Of a stretch of DNA of 64,000 nt, positions 53,304 to 62,161 are shown one piece after another. Below the pieces are notes generated by a model, which worked only from the letters and a program-made list of their open reading frames with translations, searched no databases and was not told the DNA's origin. The DNA lies in the NCBI RefSeq assembly GCF_009208585.1, contig NZ_WFLN01000006.1:1-64000 (forward strand), given 5' to 3'. This DNA is from Fluviispira multicolorata. Lineage in GTDB: Bacteria; Bdellovibrionota_B; Oligoflexia; Silvanigrellales; Silvanigrellaceae. Position 1 is the stretch's first letter. Each line of letters begins with the position of its first letter. Both the position numbers and the translations under genes were made by a program.

Positions 53304-54218
53304 ATGTCAGATAAAAAAATAAAAAGAGTCGGCGCAACAAAATCAAATATCCCAAAATCAGAATTTAAAAACTATGAACGTCCACAAAGTGTAAGAATTA
53401 TTTCAGTATGCAATCAAAAAGGAGGATGCGGCAAAACAACAACCGTTATTAATGTTGCAACTGCAATTGCAAAACTGGGTCAAAGAGTGCTCGTAATAGA
53501 TCTGGACTCTCAATGCAATGCAACATCTGGCCTCGGAATAGAAGTTTCTGAAATTGAAAAAAGTATTTTTGACTTAATTGTTGAACCCAAAAAAACAAAT
53601 TTAGAAGATGTTATACTTGAAACCCAATATGAAAATCTCCACATTGCACCAGCTTCCATAGATCTCTCTGAATTTGAAAGTAGAATGGCTGGAGAAATAG
53701 GGAGAGAGAATCGCCTTAAAAAAACACTTATTCCACTACATAATTTATATGACTTTATTATTATTGATACACCACCAAGTTTGGGATTATTAAGTATTAA
53801 TGCCTTAAATGCATCAAATGAAGTTCATATTGCTCTTCAAGCACATCCATTTGCCTTTGATGGTTTAAATCTATTACTTGAAACAATTTCACTTATCAAA
53901 GAAGAATTAAACCCTAAATTAAAGATCACAGGTTTAGTCGTCACGATGTTTGACTCAAGAACAAAACTTTCAAGAGAAATTGTAGATAAAGTAAATACAT
54001 TGGAAGAGCTGAAAAATTGCATTTTTACAACCTGCATTCGACAAAATGTAAAACTCGCAGAAGCTGCTAAAGCAAGAAAATCCGTTCTAACCTATGATCC
54101 ATCTTGTACAGGAGCAATTGACTATATTGCTTTAGGCAAAGAAGTTTGTTTACAAAGCATTCAAAACAACACTCGAAATCAAAAAGATATAATAACTATC
54201 GATACCGTTGTCGTTTGA
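53304..54218 (+). CDS. ParA-family partition ATPase
   Basis: A 304-residue Walker-type ATPase. The deviant Walker A is KGGCGKTTT (K39 and K44), the A' motif is VLVIDLDSQCNATSGLG and Walker B is FIIIDTPPSLGLLSINAL. The preceding 30 residues are a basic, Soj-like extension, not an HTH. ParA moves DNA by dynamic binding to the nucleoid. The strong ribosome site AAGGAG lies 5 bases before the ATG. The gene ends within a 32-bp palindrome and is followed by a gene in the ParB position. Confidence 0.9.
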   Translation: MSDKKIKRVGATKSNIPKSEFKNYERPQSVRIISVCNQKGGCGKTTTVINVATAIAKLGQRVLVIDLDSQCNATSGLGIEVSEIEKSIFDLIVEPKKTNLEDVILETQYENLHIAPASIDLSEFESRMAGEIGRENRLKKTLIPLHNLYDFIIIDTPPSLGLLSINALNASNEVHIALQAHPFAFDGLNLLLETISLIKEELNPKLKITGLVVTMFDSRTKLSREIVDKVNTLEELKNCIFTTCIRQNVKLAEAAKARKSVLTYDPSCTGAIDYIALGKEVCLQSIQNNTRNQKDIITIDTVVV

Positions 54219-54245
54219 GTTGATGTGACGTCACATCAACTCAAA
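54214..54245. repeat. Candidate centromere site 1: 32-bp perfect palindrome
   Basis: Bases 54214-54245 are fully self-complementary with no spacer and hold the core TGATGTGACGTCACATCA (54221-54238). It contains the parA stop codon and is followed by a T-rich stretch, so it could also end transcription. The same core recurs at 54757-54774 and 56668-56685. Confidence 0.7.
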
Positions 54246-54292
54246 AATTTTTACTCTCATTTAATAAAAAATTATAATGAAGGAAAATCTAC

Positions 54293-55177
54293 ATGAATCA
54301 GACAAAACCTAAAAAAGCTTTACGAGGGCTGTTCACAAAAACAGAACCAGATCAAATAGAAAATATAGCTTACCCTGAAAAAACCACCAAAGAACCCATA
54401 GTTGAGGCTATAAGCTCAAACTCAAAAAGATCTCATAGCACAAATGTTGAATTAAATTTAAATTCCGAAGACTCAATTGATAAAATGGAAAAAGAATATA
54501 CAATAACTAAAATTCAATATAATTTTGATAGATTACGTTCCGAAAGAAACTCTTGGAATAAACATGAATATGTAAATTTCCTCACTCGTATCGATAACGC
54601 TCAAACAGAAGCGTTTTTCTTAAAAGGAAAACTTATTGCTGAAATCAAAGAAAGATTTTTTGAAGGTAATAAAATGGGCTGGAAAAATTTTTGTGAAGAT
54701 ACATTAAACATGAATTATACAACAGCAAATCAATATATTCGTGTAGCTCAAGAGTTTGATGTGACGTCACATCAACGCACCGATTTCGGCTTTGAGCATT
54801 TCAAAGCATTGCTCCCACTACCTTCTCAAGACCGTTCACAAATAATAGAATCTTTACCGCAAAGTATTAGCGTGAAATCCTTAAGAAATTTAGTATCCTT
54901 AAAAACTGATAAAAAATCTCCAAACAAAGCTACCCATAACAACAAAATAAATTTAAAAAATATCACTGAAAATCTTGAAAAAATAAAATTACAACTTGAT
55001 AATCTCGATCTTAACTCACTTGATCAAACTGAAAAATGGAGTCTCTTAGGTGCTTTTCGAAGCATATCTGAAGAAATGTCAGATTTAGCTGAACTTCTTT
55101 CAAAATCTCAAGAATCAAGATATACAAGACACATGGGAGCAACTATTCTGCAAAATGAGGAAGATCATGCAACATAA
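54293..55177 (+). CDS. ParB-position protein, non-ParB family (DUF3102-like?)
   Basis: A 294-residue protein next to parA. An N-terminal unstructured, basic segment of 70 residues is followed by a helical region with FFLKGKLIAEIKERFFEGNKMGWKNFCEDTLNMNYTTANQ split in helices; the end part, with TTANQYIRVAQEFD, resembles an HTH-containing DUF3102-like pattern. The C-terminus is a coiled-coil-like helix (LEKIKLQLDNLDL). The ParB nuclease-like GxHR motif is absent. A centromere-binding role is inferred from position and the nearby palindromes, one of which lies inside this gene. AAGGA precedes the ATG. Confidence 0.65.
   Translation: MNQTKPKKALRGLFTKTEPDQIENIAYPEKTTKEPIVEAISSNSKRSHSTNVELNLNSEDSIDKMEKEYTITKIQYNFDRLRSERNSWNKHEYVNFLTRIDNAQTEAFFLKGKLIAEIKERFFEGNKMGWKNFCEDTLNMNYTTANQYIRVAQEFDVTSHQRTDFGFEHFKALLPLPSQDRSQIIESLPQSISVKSLRNLVSLKTDKKSPNKATHNNKINLKNITENLEKIKLQLDNLDLNSLDQTEKWSLLGAFRSISEEMSDLAELLSKSQESRYTRHMGATILQNEEDHAT
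54756..54775. repeat. Candidate centromere site 2
   Basis: TTGATGTGACGTCACATCAA, a perfect 20-bp palindrome inside the ParB-position gene, where it encodes part of FDVTSHQ. It shares its 18-bp core exactly with site 1. As it lies within a coding sequence, conservation of both protein and palindrome suggests a DNA-level function. Confidence 0.7.
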
Positions 55178-55559
55178 TGAATATTTAAGAACTAATTCAA
55201 CAGATAGAAATTTACCTGTTACAAATTCAAATCAAAATATAATTTCAGTAGTTTATATTCTACAATTTTTATCTCTGTTCACAGCTGGAACATTTTTAAT
55301 CTTACCTCTCATTATAAATTATATATTTAGACATAAATCACGAGAGACTTGGCTTGATTCACATTTTCGTTGGCAAATTCAAACTTTTTGGTTCGCAGCA
55401 TTATTTTATGGAATTGCTTATATATTTGGTTTTATTCCATTTATTGGTTGGCTATTTTCATTTCCAAGTTTCTTAATAGCTTCTTTGATAATTCTCATAC
55501 GCTCTTATAAAGGTTGGAAAAAACTATCAAAACAGCTACCACCCAGCTCTGAGATCTAA
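55167..55559 (+). CDS. DUF4870-like small membrane protein
   Basis: About 130 residues: a polar N-terminus of 25 residues, then three or four helices (VVYILQFLSLFTAGTFLILPLII, FFGIAYIFGFIPFIGWLF). The pattern, including HKSRETWLDSHFRWQIQTFW, fits the DUF4870/TIC20-like membrane proteins of unknown function. The ATG at 55167 has GAGGAAG upstream and overlaps the end of the preceding gene, so it belongs to the par transcript. Confidence 0.72.
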   Translation: MQHNEYLRTNSTDRNLPVTNSNQNIISVVYILQFLSLFTAGTFLILPLIINYIFRHKSRETWLDSHFRWQIQTFWFAALFYGIAYIFGFIPFIGWLFSFPSFLIASLIILIRSYKGWKKLSKQLPPSSEI

Positions 55560-55759
55560 TATCAGTTCAAAATAAAACCTTGCAACTAATTCATCTCCCA
55601 CTCCTTAAACTCATGTAATCTTAGTTAATTCTCTAAAGCAATCATTTAAGAAAAATTATTAATAAAAAAAGTTATAAAATTTTGTGGAAGAAATCTATTA
55701 TTGACATTATGCATAAGATTTGGAATTTACCTAAATTTGGTATATAAAAAGGAATTACA

Positions 55760-56632
55760 ATGACATTTCGTAATCATAGATTTAGTCGACTTGAACTCCT
55801 CATTGGACGTGAAGGTCTTGGGCGATTTAGAAATCTTCATATTCTTATAGTTGGTGCTGGTGGAGTTGGTAGCTTTGCAGCTGAAGCAATTGCACGGTCA
55901 GCTATTGGAAAAGTGACTATAGTGGATCATGACGAAATCTGCGTCACAAATGTCAATAGACAATTACTTGCATTTAGCGACACAGTCGGTAAAAAGAAAG
56001 TAGAACTTCTAGTTGAAAGATTAAAGAAAATTAACCCTCTTGCAAGATACTTTGGGATTGCAGAACATCATCATCCTGACAAAGAAAACTTTATTTTTGA
56101 AGAAGCGGAACGCTTAGCAGGACAACCTGTAGATGCTATTATTGACTGCATTGACACTCTCATCCCTAAAGTCGATCTCATTGCAAGGTCAAAGAAATTG
56201 AACATACCAATTTGGAGTTCTATGGGCTCAGCAAGCAGGTTGGATCCGTCACAAATAAGATGTGCTGACATTTCAGAGACAAGAGTCGATCCCTTTGCAA
56301 AACAAATTAGAGCAAAATTACGAGAAGTCGGAATCACTGAGGGAATAAGAGCAGTCTTCTCAATTGAAGAACCCATCGATCCTGAACAAGCAGTGCCTGG
56401 AACTGAATGGCATTGCATTTGTCCAACCATTGAAAAAGAATTTGGTGCCTGTCAGCACAAACGAGTCATGCTCGGTACAATAAGCTATTTACCCCCAATA
56501 TTTGGAATGTGGTTATCAGGTGATCTCTTACAACATTTTTTAAAAGGAATTGATTTTAAAAAGAGAGATACTTTTGAAAAAATCCCGACATATGATGAAT
56601 TTAAAAAAGTTTTAAAGCTTGGTCAGACCTAA
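55760..56632 (+). CDS. tcdA: tRNA threonylcarbamoyladenosine dehydratase
   Basis: A ThiF/MoeB/E1-like enzyme of 290 residues that cyclises t6A37 to ct6A using ATP. The nucleotide loop is VGAGGVGSFAAEA (G32-G37), the acidic strand VDHDEICVTNVNRQ follows, and DCIDTLIPK lies further on. The TcdA context RFSRLELLIGREGL at the start is characteristic. AAAAGGA precedes the ATG. It acts on tRNAs first modified by TsaD, whose gene is at 26.5 kb. Confidence 0.92.
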   Translation: MTFRNHRFSRLELLIGREGLGRFRNLHILIVGAGGVGSFAAEAIARSAIGKVTIVDHDEICVTNVNRQLLAFSDTVGKKKVELLVERLKKINPLARYFGIAEHHHPDKENFIFEEAERLAGQPVDAIIDCIDTLIPKVDLIARSKKLNIPIWSSMGSASRLDPSQIRCADISETRVDPFAKQIRAKLREVGITEGIRAVFSIEEPIDPEQAVPGTEWHCICPTIEKEFGACQHKRVMLGTISYLPPIFGMWLSGDLLQHFLKGIDFKKRDTFEKIPTYDEFKKVLKLGQT

Positions 56633-56657
56633 AAATCAATTATTCTGTTATAAATCT

Positions 56658-56695
56658 AAAAACTCAATGATGTGACATCACATCATTGAGTTTTT
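56658..56695 (+). terminator. tcdA terminator containing candidate centromere site 3
   Basis: An 18-bp stem (56658-56675 with 56678-56695) and T7 run form a terminator. Its core TGATGTGACATCACATCA (56668-56685) differs from sites 1 and 2 only at the centre (CA in place of CG), so the left and right half-sites are identical. Confidence 0.75.
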
Positions 56696-56896
56696 TTAAA
56701 ATCCATTTACTATCTACCAATATTTATTCTGTCAAAAACTTTCGCCAAAAAATTGACGAAAGAAACTTGTACTGAAAAAATCATCAAAAAAAAGGGGCTA
56801 AGAAGAGTTTTTTTACTCCTCTAACATATTCAAAGGAGAACTAAAAATCGCTTTTTACTGCATAAATAATTTATAACAATAAAGTAAGAGTACAGA

Positions 56897-57829
56897 TTAA
56901 TTATTTGAAAAACGAACCGTGTTATAAGAAGTAAAACTATTTTTATCTGTTTTAAAAATAAAGTAAACATCTTTTCCAAATAAAGTATCCCAATTTCCAA
57001 GCGTATTTGATGGTATTTTACTAATACATAGTTCAGTTGATTTTAAAAATGCTTTTTCAACAATATCGTGACTTCTAGGATGTGTTTGTTTATAAAATTT
57101 ATCAATATCATCCCCATTCCTTCTTGGAGTGTCAGAAGTTAATATTTTACAATTTGATCTAAATAAAGTATCTCCTTCAGTGCTTTTCCTAAAATACAAT
57201 GTATATCTGTAAGAAGTGCCTGATAGCGGCAATTTTCTCAAATGAAAATTAAATAATTCCTTAATATTTTCATTATCATAAACTACAAACTTTGATTTAA
57301 TTTTAATTTCTGGTTCATTTTGCACTGGAATATCAAAAGTGCTACTTTTCACTAAATTAAAAATAACTTCTTTTCCAAAAACTTGAGGCTGAACGAGTAT
57401 TGCTAAAGATGTATTTTTCTCTTTATAAATATACTTATTTATCGAGTTATTTAATAATATGTTATGGCTATCCCCAGCAGCTTGAAAAGCTAATATTATT
57501 ATTTCTTTATTCTCCAGAGGTAAAAAAGCCTGCTCATTGCTTTTTGCAGCAAATTTTATCTCTTGAATGTAAATGTGACACGTTTGAAAATTTGGAATAT
57601 AAAAGTGAGTTTCTTTTACGGATAATTCTTCTGACTTATTGTAATCTTCACATTTAATGTCCGCTTTTGCTGTGAAGCTACCACCTGCAAAACTGCTAGA
57701 AGACAACTTCATGCTATAGGTATCTGAAAGTTGTATTTCTTCATTATTTTTACCTATTGTGGATTTACCACATCCTACAATTGAAAAAATAAAAAATATA
57801 TTTATTAAAAAAATCAATCTAGTATTCAT
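56897..57829 (-). CDS. Lipoprotein of unknown function
   Basis: A 310-residue protein with a signal peptide and lipobox (FSIVGC). The mature part is beta-rich by eye and carries a pair of Cys-containing segments (IKCEDYNK, QTCHIYIQ). I do not recognise a family. It is monocistronic between sparse non-coding stretches. Confidence 0.68.
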   Translation of the reverse strand: MNTRLIFLINIFFIFSIVGCGKSTIGKNNEEIQLSDTYSMKLSSSSFAGGSFTAKADIKCEDYNKSEELSVKETHFYIPNFQTCHIYIQEIKFAAKSNEQAFLPLENKEIIILAFQAAGDSHNILLNNSINKYIYKEKNTSLAILVQPQVFGKEVIFNLVKSSTFDIPVQNEPEIKIKSKFVVYDNENIKELFNFHLRKLPLSGTSYRYTLYFRKSTEGDTLFRSNCKILTSDTPRRNGDDIDKFYKQTHPRSHDIVEKAFLKSTELCISKIPSNTLGNWDTLFGKDVYFIFKTDKNSFTSYNTVRFSNN

Positions 57830-58511
57830 AATAATACTCCTTTTTGAATAGTTAACAAAATTTAAATTATAAATAATAATGAATTAATTTATAATTATAA
57901 AAAATAATAAAATGTATTTTTATTTATAGACTATAGAAATTTTTCCTATTTCATCTAATACCGTCACATATATATCATCATTTTTTAATTTCCAAAATTT
58001 TTTTTACAAATATATTAATTTTAAATTATTTTTTAAGTCATAATTACAAATATTTTTAAAGTTTTGTTTATATAATAGATACTTATACATTTCGCTCTCA
58101 CTTTAAACGAATTTCTTTTTTTAAATGAATAAAATCCAATTTTATTCAAAAGAAAGTTAATAATTTTAAATACTAATTAAGATGTTTTATTCTAAAATAA
58201 TTAATAAATTAGATTTTTATTATTATATGGTCAATTCAGCTTTTATTATTAGTTGATATTTAATCAAAATACTACAAAATAAAATTATTAAATATTCAGT
58301 TGGTAGTCAAAAAAAACAAATTTAGCTTGAGTTATTTAATCTTTAAAATAGTACTATTATAATTTTTTTCTCGCAAATAAAAATTTCTAATTCTTAAAAA
58401 ATGATAAAATTCATTTACTTGCCATTACTAGAAAATTTTATCTAAATAATTACCAATCTATTAATTTGATTCTTAGAGGACAGTAATAGATATTTTATCA
58501 ATTTTAAAATA
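57830..58511. other. Gene-free, extremely AT-rich stretch
   Basis: About 680 bases with long A/T tracts. I find no frame with a ribosome site, no repeat family and no clear terminator. It may be the remains of decayed genes or contain a small RNA that I cannot recognise. Confidence 0.5.
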
Positions 58512-59309
58512 TTAAAATTGATTTACATACATAATTGTCACACTTAAATTATCACGATCTAAGTTGCTCCTTAAATCCATTATCGCAAATCCAAAATAGA
58601 GTCTTCTTAAACCTATTATTGACAAAGGCATTACACTTGAGGAGAAACTAAAAGAATCTACAACTTTTGAAAGCTGCAATGCAAAATTATTATTAATAAC
58701 AAATGAAAAACTTCCAAAAACACCCAAATCTGTAAGTGCATCATCATATTCAACATTAAATTGACTTTTAAAAACCGAAGTATAAAATCTACCAGTTCCA
58801 ACTCCTAAATTTAATATTAGGGACACAGAATTAAATTCATAAATTTGATCCGCTGTTAAGAAATAAGATTTTAATAATCCTCTATCACGACCAAATGAAA
58901 ATAGATTTTCACAACCGGCTGCTATAAAACTTTTAGATAAAATCATTTTGTGCAATTTGAATCCTAGATAAGAATCATGGGCAAAACCTTCACCGCTCCA
59001 AGGGCTGACACTTGAAATACCAAAAAAAGTATCAATTGCGAATAGGTTTTCTGCATCTCCCAATCCAAACCCTAAACCAGAAATAGGATTAATTGGAACA
59101 TCACGATGATCTTTATCGTGAATAGCTGATAAACCAATATGAAAATCTCTAAATTCATTGCCAAATGCTTGAGGAATTCCAGTATTAAAGCGTCTGCTAT
59201 CGTAATTATCATGTTTTGTAATATCTATGGATATGCCAGCAAGATAATCATTAAACGCAGATAAGGATTGCAATCTTGCATGATCAAGAAGTTCTAGCAT
59301 AAAATCCAT
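58512..59309 (-). CDS. Beta-rich protein of unknown function
   Basis: A 265-residue protein with alternating polar/hydrophobic stretches like an outer-membrane barrel (for example GVFGSFSFVINNNFALQLSKVV and a final NLSVTIMYVNQF with terminal Phe). No signal peptide is visible at the start MDFMLELLDHARLQ, and no ribosome site is clear. Either the start is lost or this is a fragment of a longer barrel protein. I do not recognise a family. It stands alone in sparse DNA. Confidence 0.5.
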   Translation of the reverse strand: MDFMLELLDHARLQSLSAFNDYLAGISIDITKHDNYDSRRFNTGIPQAFGNEFRDFHIGLSAIHDKDHRDVPINPISGLGFGLGDAENLFAIDTFFGISSVSPWSGEGFAHDSYLGFKLHKMILSKSFIAAGCENLFSFGRDRGLLKSYFLTADQIYEFNSVSLILNLGVGTGRFYTSVFKSQFNVEYDDALTDLGVFGSFSFVINNNFALQLSKVVDSFSFSSSVMPLSIIGLRRLYFGFAIMDLRSNLDRDNLSVTIMYVNQF

Positions 59310-59778
59310 GACTTTTATAAATTAATAATATTATTTTATTTGCTATTTATTAAAAAATAAATCAATAATATATTGACATTAGGAAATAAATTCCTTATTA
59401 AATATAAAAATTTTTCTACTTAATAAGCTTAGTCAAGGTGAGTTCTCAAGTTTTTCCACAGATAAAAGAACATCAGGTGTAAATCATAAAAATAAAGCTA
59501 TTTTTTTGTTGCAACTCGTGACTAAGTAGTTTTAATCGTGCAAATAGAATTTCTGTTTATTGAACATTTTAGAGTTACTAAGACGTGAGCCGTTTATTAT
59601 CACTATAACAACATAACTTTTTAACCCTGCTAAAAAATCTTTGCACTACTTCGAAGTTCCCAAAATTAGAAATGAACTTATTTTTATTGAAACCATGATT
59701 AAAACTCATCACTAAGAGTTTTCAAATAACTAGATTATTAGTTTAAATAGGATCCTACATTTACCTCATTCGCAATTT
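59310..59778. other. Gene-poor stretch
   Basis: About 470 AT-rich bases with no supported gene. A TTTTCCACA (59452-59460) resembles a DnaA box but stands alone. Confidence 0.5.
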
Positions 59779-60993
59779 TTACCTAACATCATGAGTATCA
59801 GTATTGCAAAAATAATTCATCAAAAGAATAAAAAAAACAATATTGGGAGTTAACAATGCCCCTGATGCAAATAAATACATAAATAATACTGATATAATTA
59901 AAATATTCTCATCACTCAAAATAAATTTTCTAATAAATGTTTTATAAATAAAAATAATATAAAAAAAAGTTGGAATTATTCCGAAGTAAATAAATATTTG
60001 AGCTATACAATATGGATTAATTGGATACTTAATTTCTTCCTCAAAGTATTTAAAATTATCTAAACCAGAACCAATGCCAAATAAGAAAGTATCTGCGTTA
60101 TTTAATAGAACCAAAATAGCATGAATTGGTGCAAAAAATCTAATATAACCACTTGAATCTGCCTGACTAAAATTAATAACTTCAGGTAAACGATTTATAA
60201 TATATTCACCATACTGCGTTTTGGTAAGAACAATAATACCTAAAAACATAATCATCAACAGAATTATTGCATTCTTTATACTCTTATCAAGAATTATTTT
60301 TCTAATGCCAATTAATAAAGCAAAAATTATTAGACTAATAAAACCAGACCCTGAGTAAGAAGTTATTATTCCAAAAATATAAAATGGAATCCTCCAATAT
60401 TTTTTAACAAATAATATTTCTAAAATTAATGCGACCGCCATAAATTGTGAAAAAAATGATGGCTCTAGAAATATAATGCCATTGCTTTTATGCCAGGCAC
60501 TCATATAGGCAGTAAATGGAAAAATATTATAAAATTTTGGAGAAAGGACCGCTGGAAGATTGCTTAAGGGATCGAATTGAATATTGATATACTGCAATAA
60601 AAACTGTAGAATACCACCAAATGCAGACAGCAATAATAATATACAAATATTATTAAATACTTTAACTCTATCATCTAAAGAAATTTTAATTGGACTCGAA
60701 AATATAAAAGTAATATAAATCAAAAAAAAGTACAAAATAGATAACAAACTAGTATATCTTGTTGAAAAAAAAATATTATATCCTGATGAAAAAATAATAG
60801 AAAGTATTAAAAATATAAAAATTAAAAATCTATTTTTATTAATAATCATCTTACCTTTTAAAACTAATAATATAAAAATAATATAAAAAATTAAAAATGA
60901 TAAAGGAAAATATCCATTCACCCAAACTCTTTGTGTAAATATCACAATTAATATCAAAAATAAAAGAAGTCTGCCGTTAGAAAGATAACTCAT
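59779..60993 (-). CDS. O-antigen ligase/polymerase-like (Wzy-type) membrane protein
   Basis: A polytopic protein of about 404 residues with 10-12 helices and a large extracytoplasmic loop with the family-like stretch in the middle (AYMSAWHKSNGIIFLEPSFFSQFMA). Such proteins polymerise or ligate oligosaccharide units outside the inner membrane. I chose the ATG at 60993, just after the stop of the preceding glycosyltransferase gene; the frame runs to 61050. It is the last gene of the polysaccharide locus on the minus strand. Confidence 0.75.
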   Translation of the reverse strand: MSYLSNGRLLLFLILIVIFTQRVWVNGYFPLSFLIFYIIFILLVLKGKMIINKNRFLIFIFLILSIIFSSGYNIFFSTRYTSLLSILYFFLIYITFIFSSPIKISLDDRVKVFNNICILLLLSAFGGILQFLLQYINIQFDPLSNLPAVLSPKFYNIFPFTAYMSAWHKSNGIIFLEPSFFSQFMAVALILEILFVKKYWRIPFYIFGIITSYSGSGFISLIIFALLIGIRKIILDKSIKNAIILLMIMFLGIIVLTKTQYGEYIINRLPEVINFSQADSSGYIRFFAPIHAILVLLNNADTFLFGIGSGLDNFKYFEEEIKYPINPYCIAQIFIYFGIIPTFFYIIFIYKTFIRKFILSDENILIISVLFMYLFASGALLTPNIVFFILLMNYFCNTDTHDVR

Positions 60994-60994
60994 C

Positions 60995-62161
60995 TTAGCT
61001 CTCATACAATTCAAAAGTTTTTCTCGCAATATTTTCCCATGATAATTCATTAATAATAAGAGTACTTATATTATTCTTAAAATGAGGAATATAACTTGGA
61101 TTACTCAAGAGTGTTTCAATTTTATTTGCTAAATTAGCTTCTGCTTCATCGTCATTGTTTTCATACAATAATGAATCAATTTTATCAGTTAATAGCTCTT
61201 CAAAAATGCCAATTTTACTTGCAATTATAGGTTTTACATAAGGAAGCACAGTCATAAGAACTCCACTCGTACTTATTTCTTTATATGGAAATAAATAAAT
61301 ATCTGCAAATTCAAGTATCATTGGTAATTCTTCATCAGGAACATATCTTATATCCCAAAAGATATATTGAGATACATTCAACTTAATTGATAGTTCTTTT
61401 AAAGATTCTGCATGATTAAAATAATCTTTGCCAGAAATAATAAACACACAGTTTTTTAAAAATTTATTGTTAATTAATGAAATTGACTTAATTAATATAT
61501 CTATCCCTTTATAGGGTTTTATTGCACCAAATACTAAAAATTTCTTTTTACTGCTTGAAACTAATAAATTGAATTTAGCACTTAATTTAGTTTGCTCTTT
61601 CGAAGACAAAAGTATTCCATGTGGAATAACCTTAATAAATTTTTCATTAATATTATATAATTTAATAATTTGGGATTTTGTTTTTTTTGTGTGTACAATA
61701 ATATAGTGAAATTCTTTTAACAAATTAGACCACCCTAGTGTCTGTAAAAAACTAGAGGGATTGCCGTTAAATGGTATAACATCATGGGAAGTAAAGATTA
61801 CTTTTTTTCTTATTTTTAAAAACTTAATAAAGTATCTATCTACAATCGGTATTGAGCACCATTGAAAATGAATGATAGAATAATTTCTCGCGAAGTATAA
61901 TAGATATACCATATTAAAAAAATGTTCAATCCACTTAATAAAAACTCTAATTTTATCATTTTTAATACAATCAGAAAATTTATAAAATAACCCAACATAT
62001 TCAAATTTATTACAATAATTTTTTGCTTTTTTATGAGACCCAACAAGAATAACATCATAATTCAGACTTTTCAAACCATTATACAAATGCAAATCATATT
62101 GAAATGTAAAAAAGGAGGGATCAATTATTAATACTTTTTGATTTATTAAAGATTCATTCAT
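60995..62161 (-). CDS. Glycosyltransferase family 4 protein
   Basis: A 388-residue GT-B enzyme. The N-terminal domain contains IIHFQWCSIPIVDRYF and FTSHDVIPF, and the donor domain has KKFLVFGAIKPYKGIDIL and ILEFADIYLFPYKEISTSGVLM, a variant of the usual EGFG motif (here EISTSG). It joins a sugar to a lipid- or sugar-linked acceptor. It overlaps the family 2 transferase by 4 bases (ATGA). Confidence 0.85.
   Translation of the reverse strand: MNESLINQKVLIIDPSFFTFQYDLHLYNGLKSLNYDVILVGSHKKAKNYCNKFEYVGLFYKFSDCIKNDKIRVFIKWIEHFFNMVYLLYFARNYSIIHFQWCSIPIVDRYFIKFLKIRKKVIFTSHDVIPFNGNPSSFLQTLGWSNLLKEFHYIIVHTKKTKSQIIKLYNINEKFIKVIPHGILLSSKEQTKLSAKFNLLVSSSKKKFLVFGAIKPYKGIDILIKSISLINNKFLKNCVFIISGKDYFNHAESLKELSIKLNVSQYIFWDIRYVPDEELPMILEFADIYLFPYKEISTSGVLMTVLPYVKPIIASKIGIFEELLTDKIDSLLYENNDDEAEANLANKIETLLSNPSYIPHFKNNISTLIINELSWENIARKTFELYES

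Noticed and set aside
57830-58511. Possible small genes in the AT-rich gap
   Set aside because: All short frames lack ribosome sites and recognisable products.
59452-59460. TTTTCCACA, DnaA-box-like
   Set aside because: A single imperfect copy without DUE or neighbouring boxes; the par locus is 3 kb away but no dnaA/dnaN context is present.
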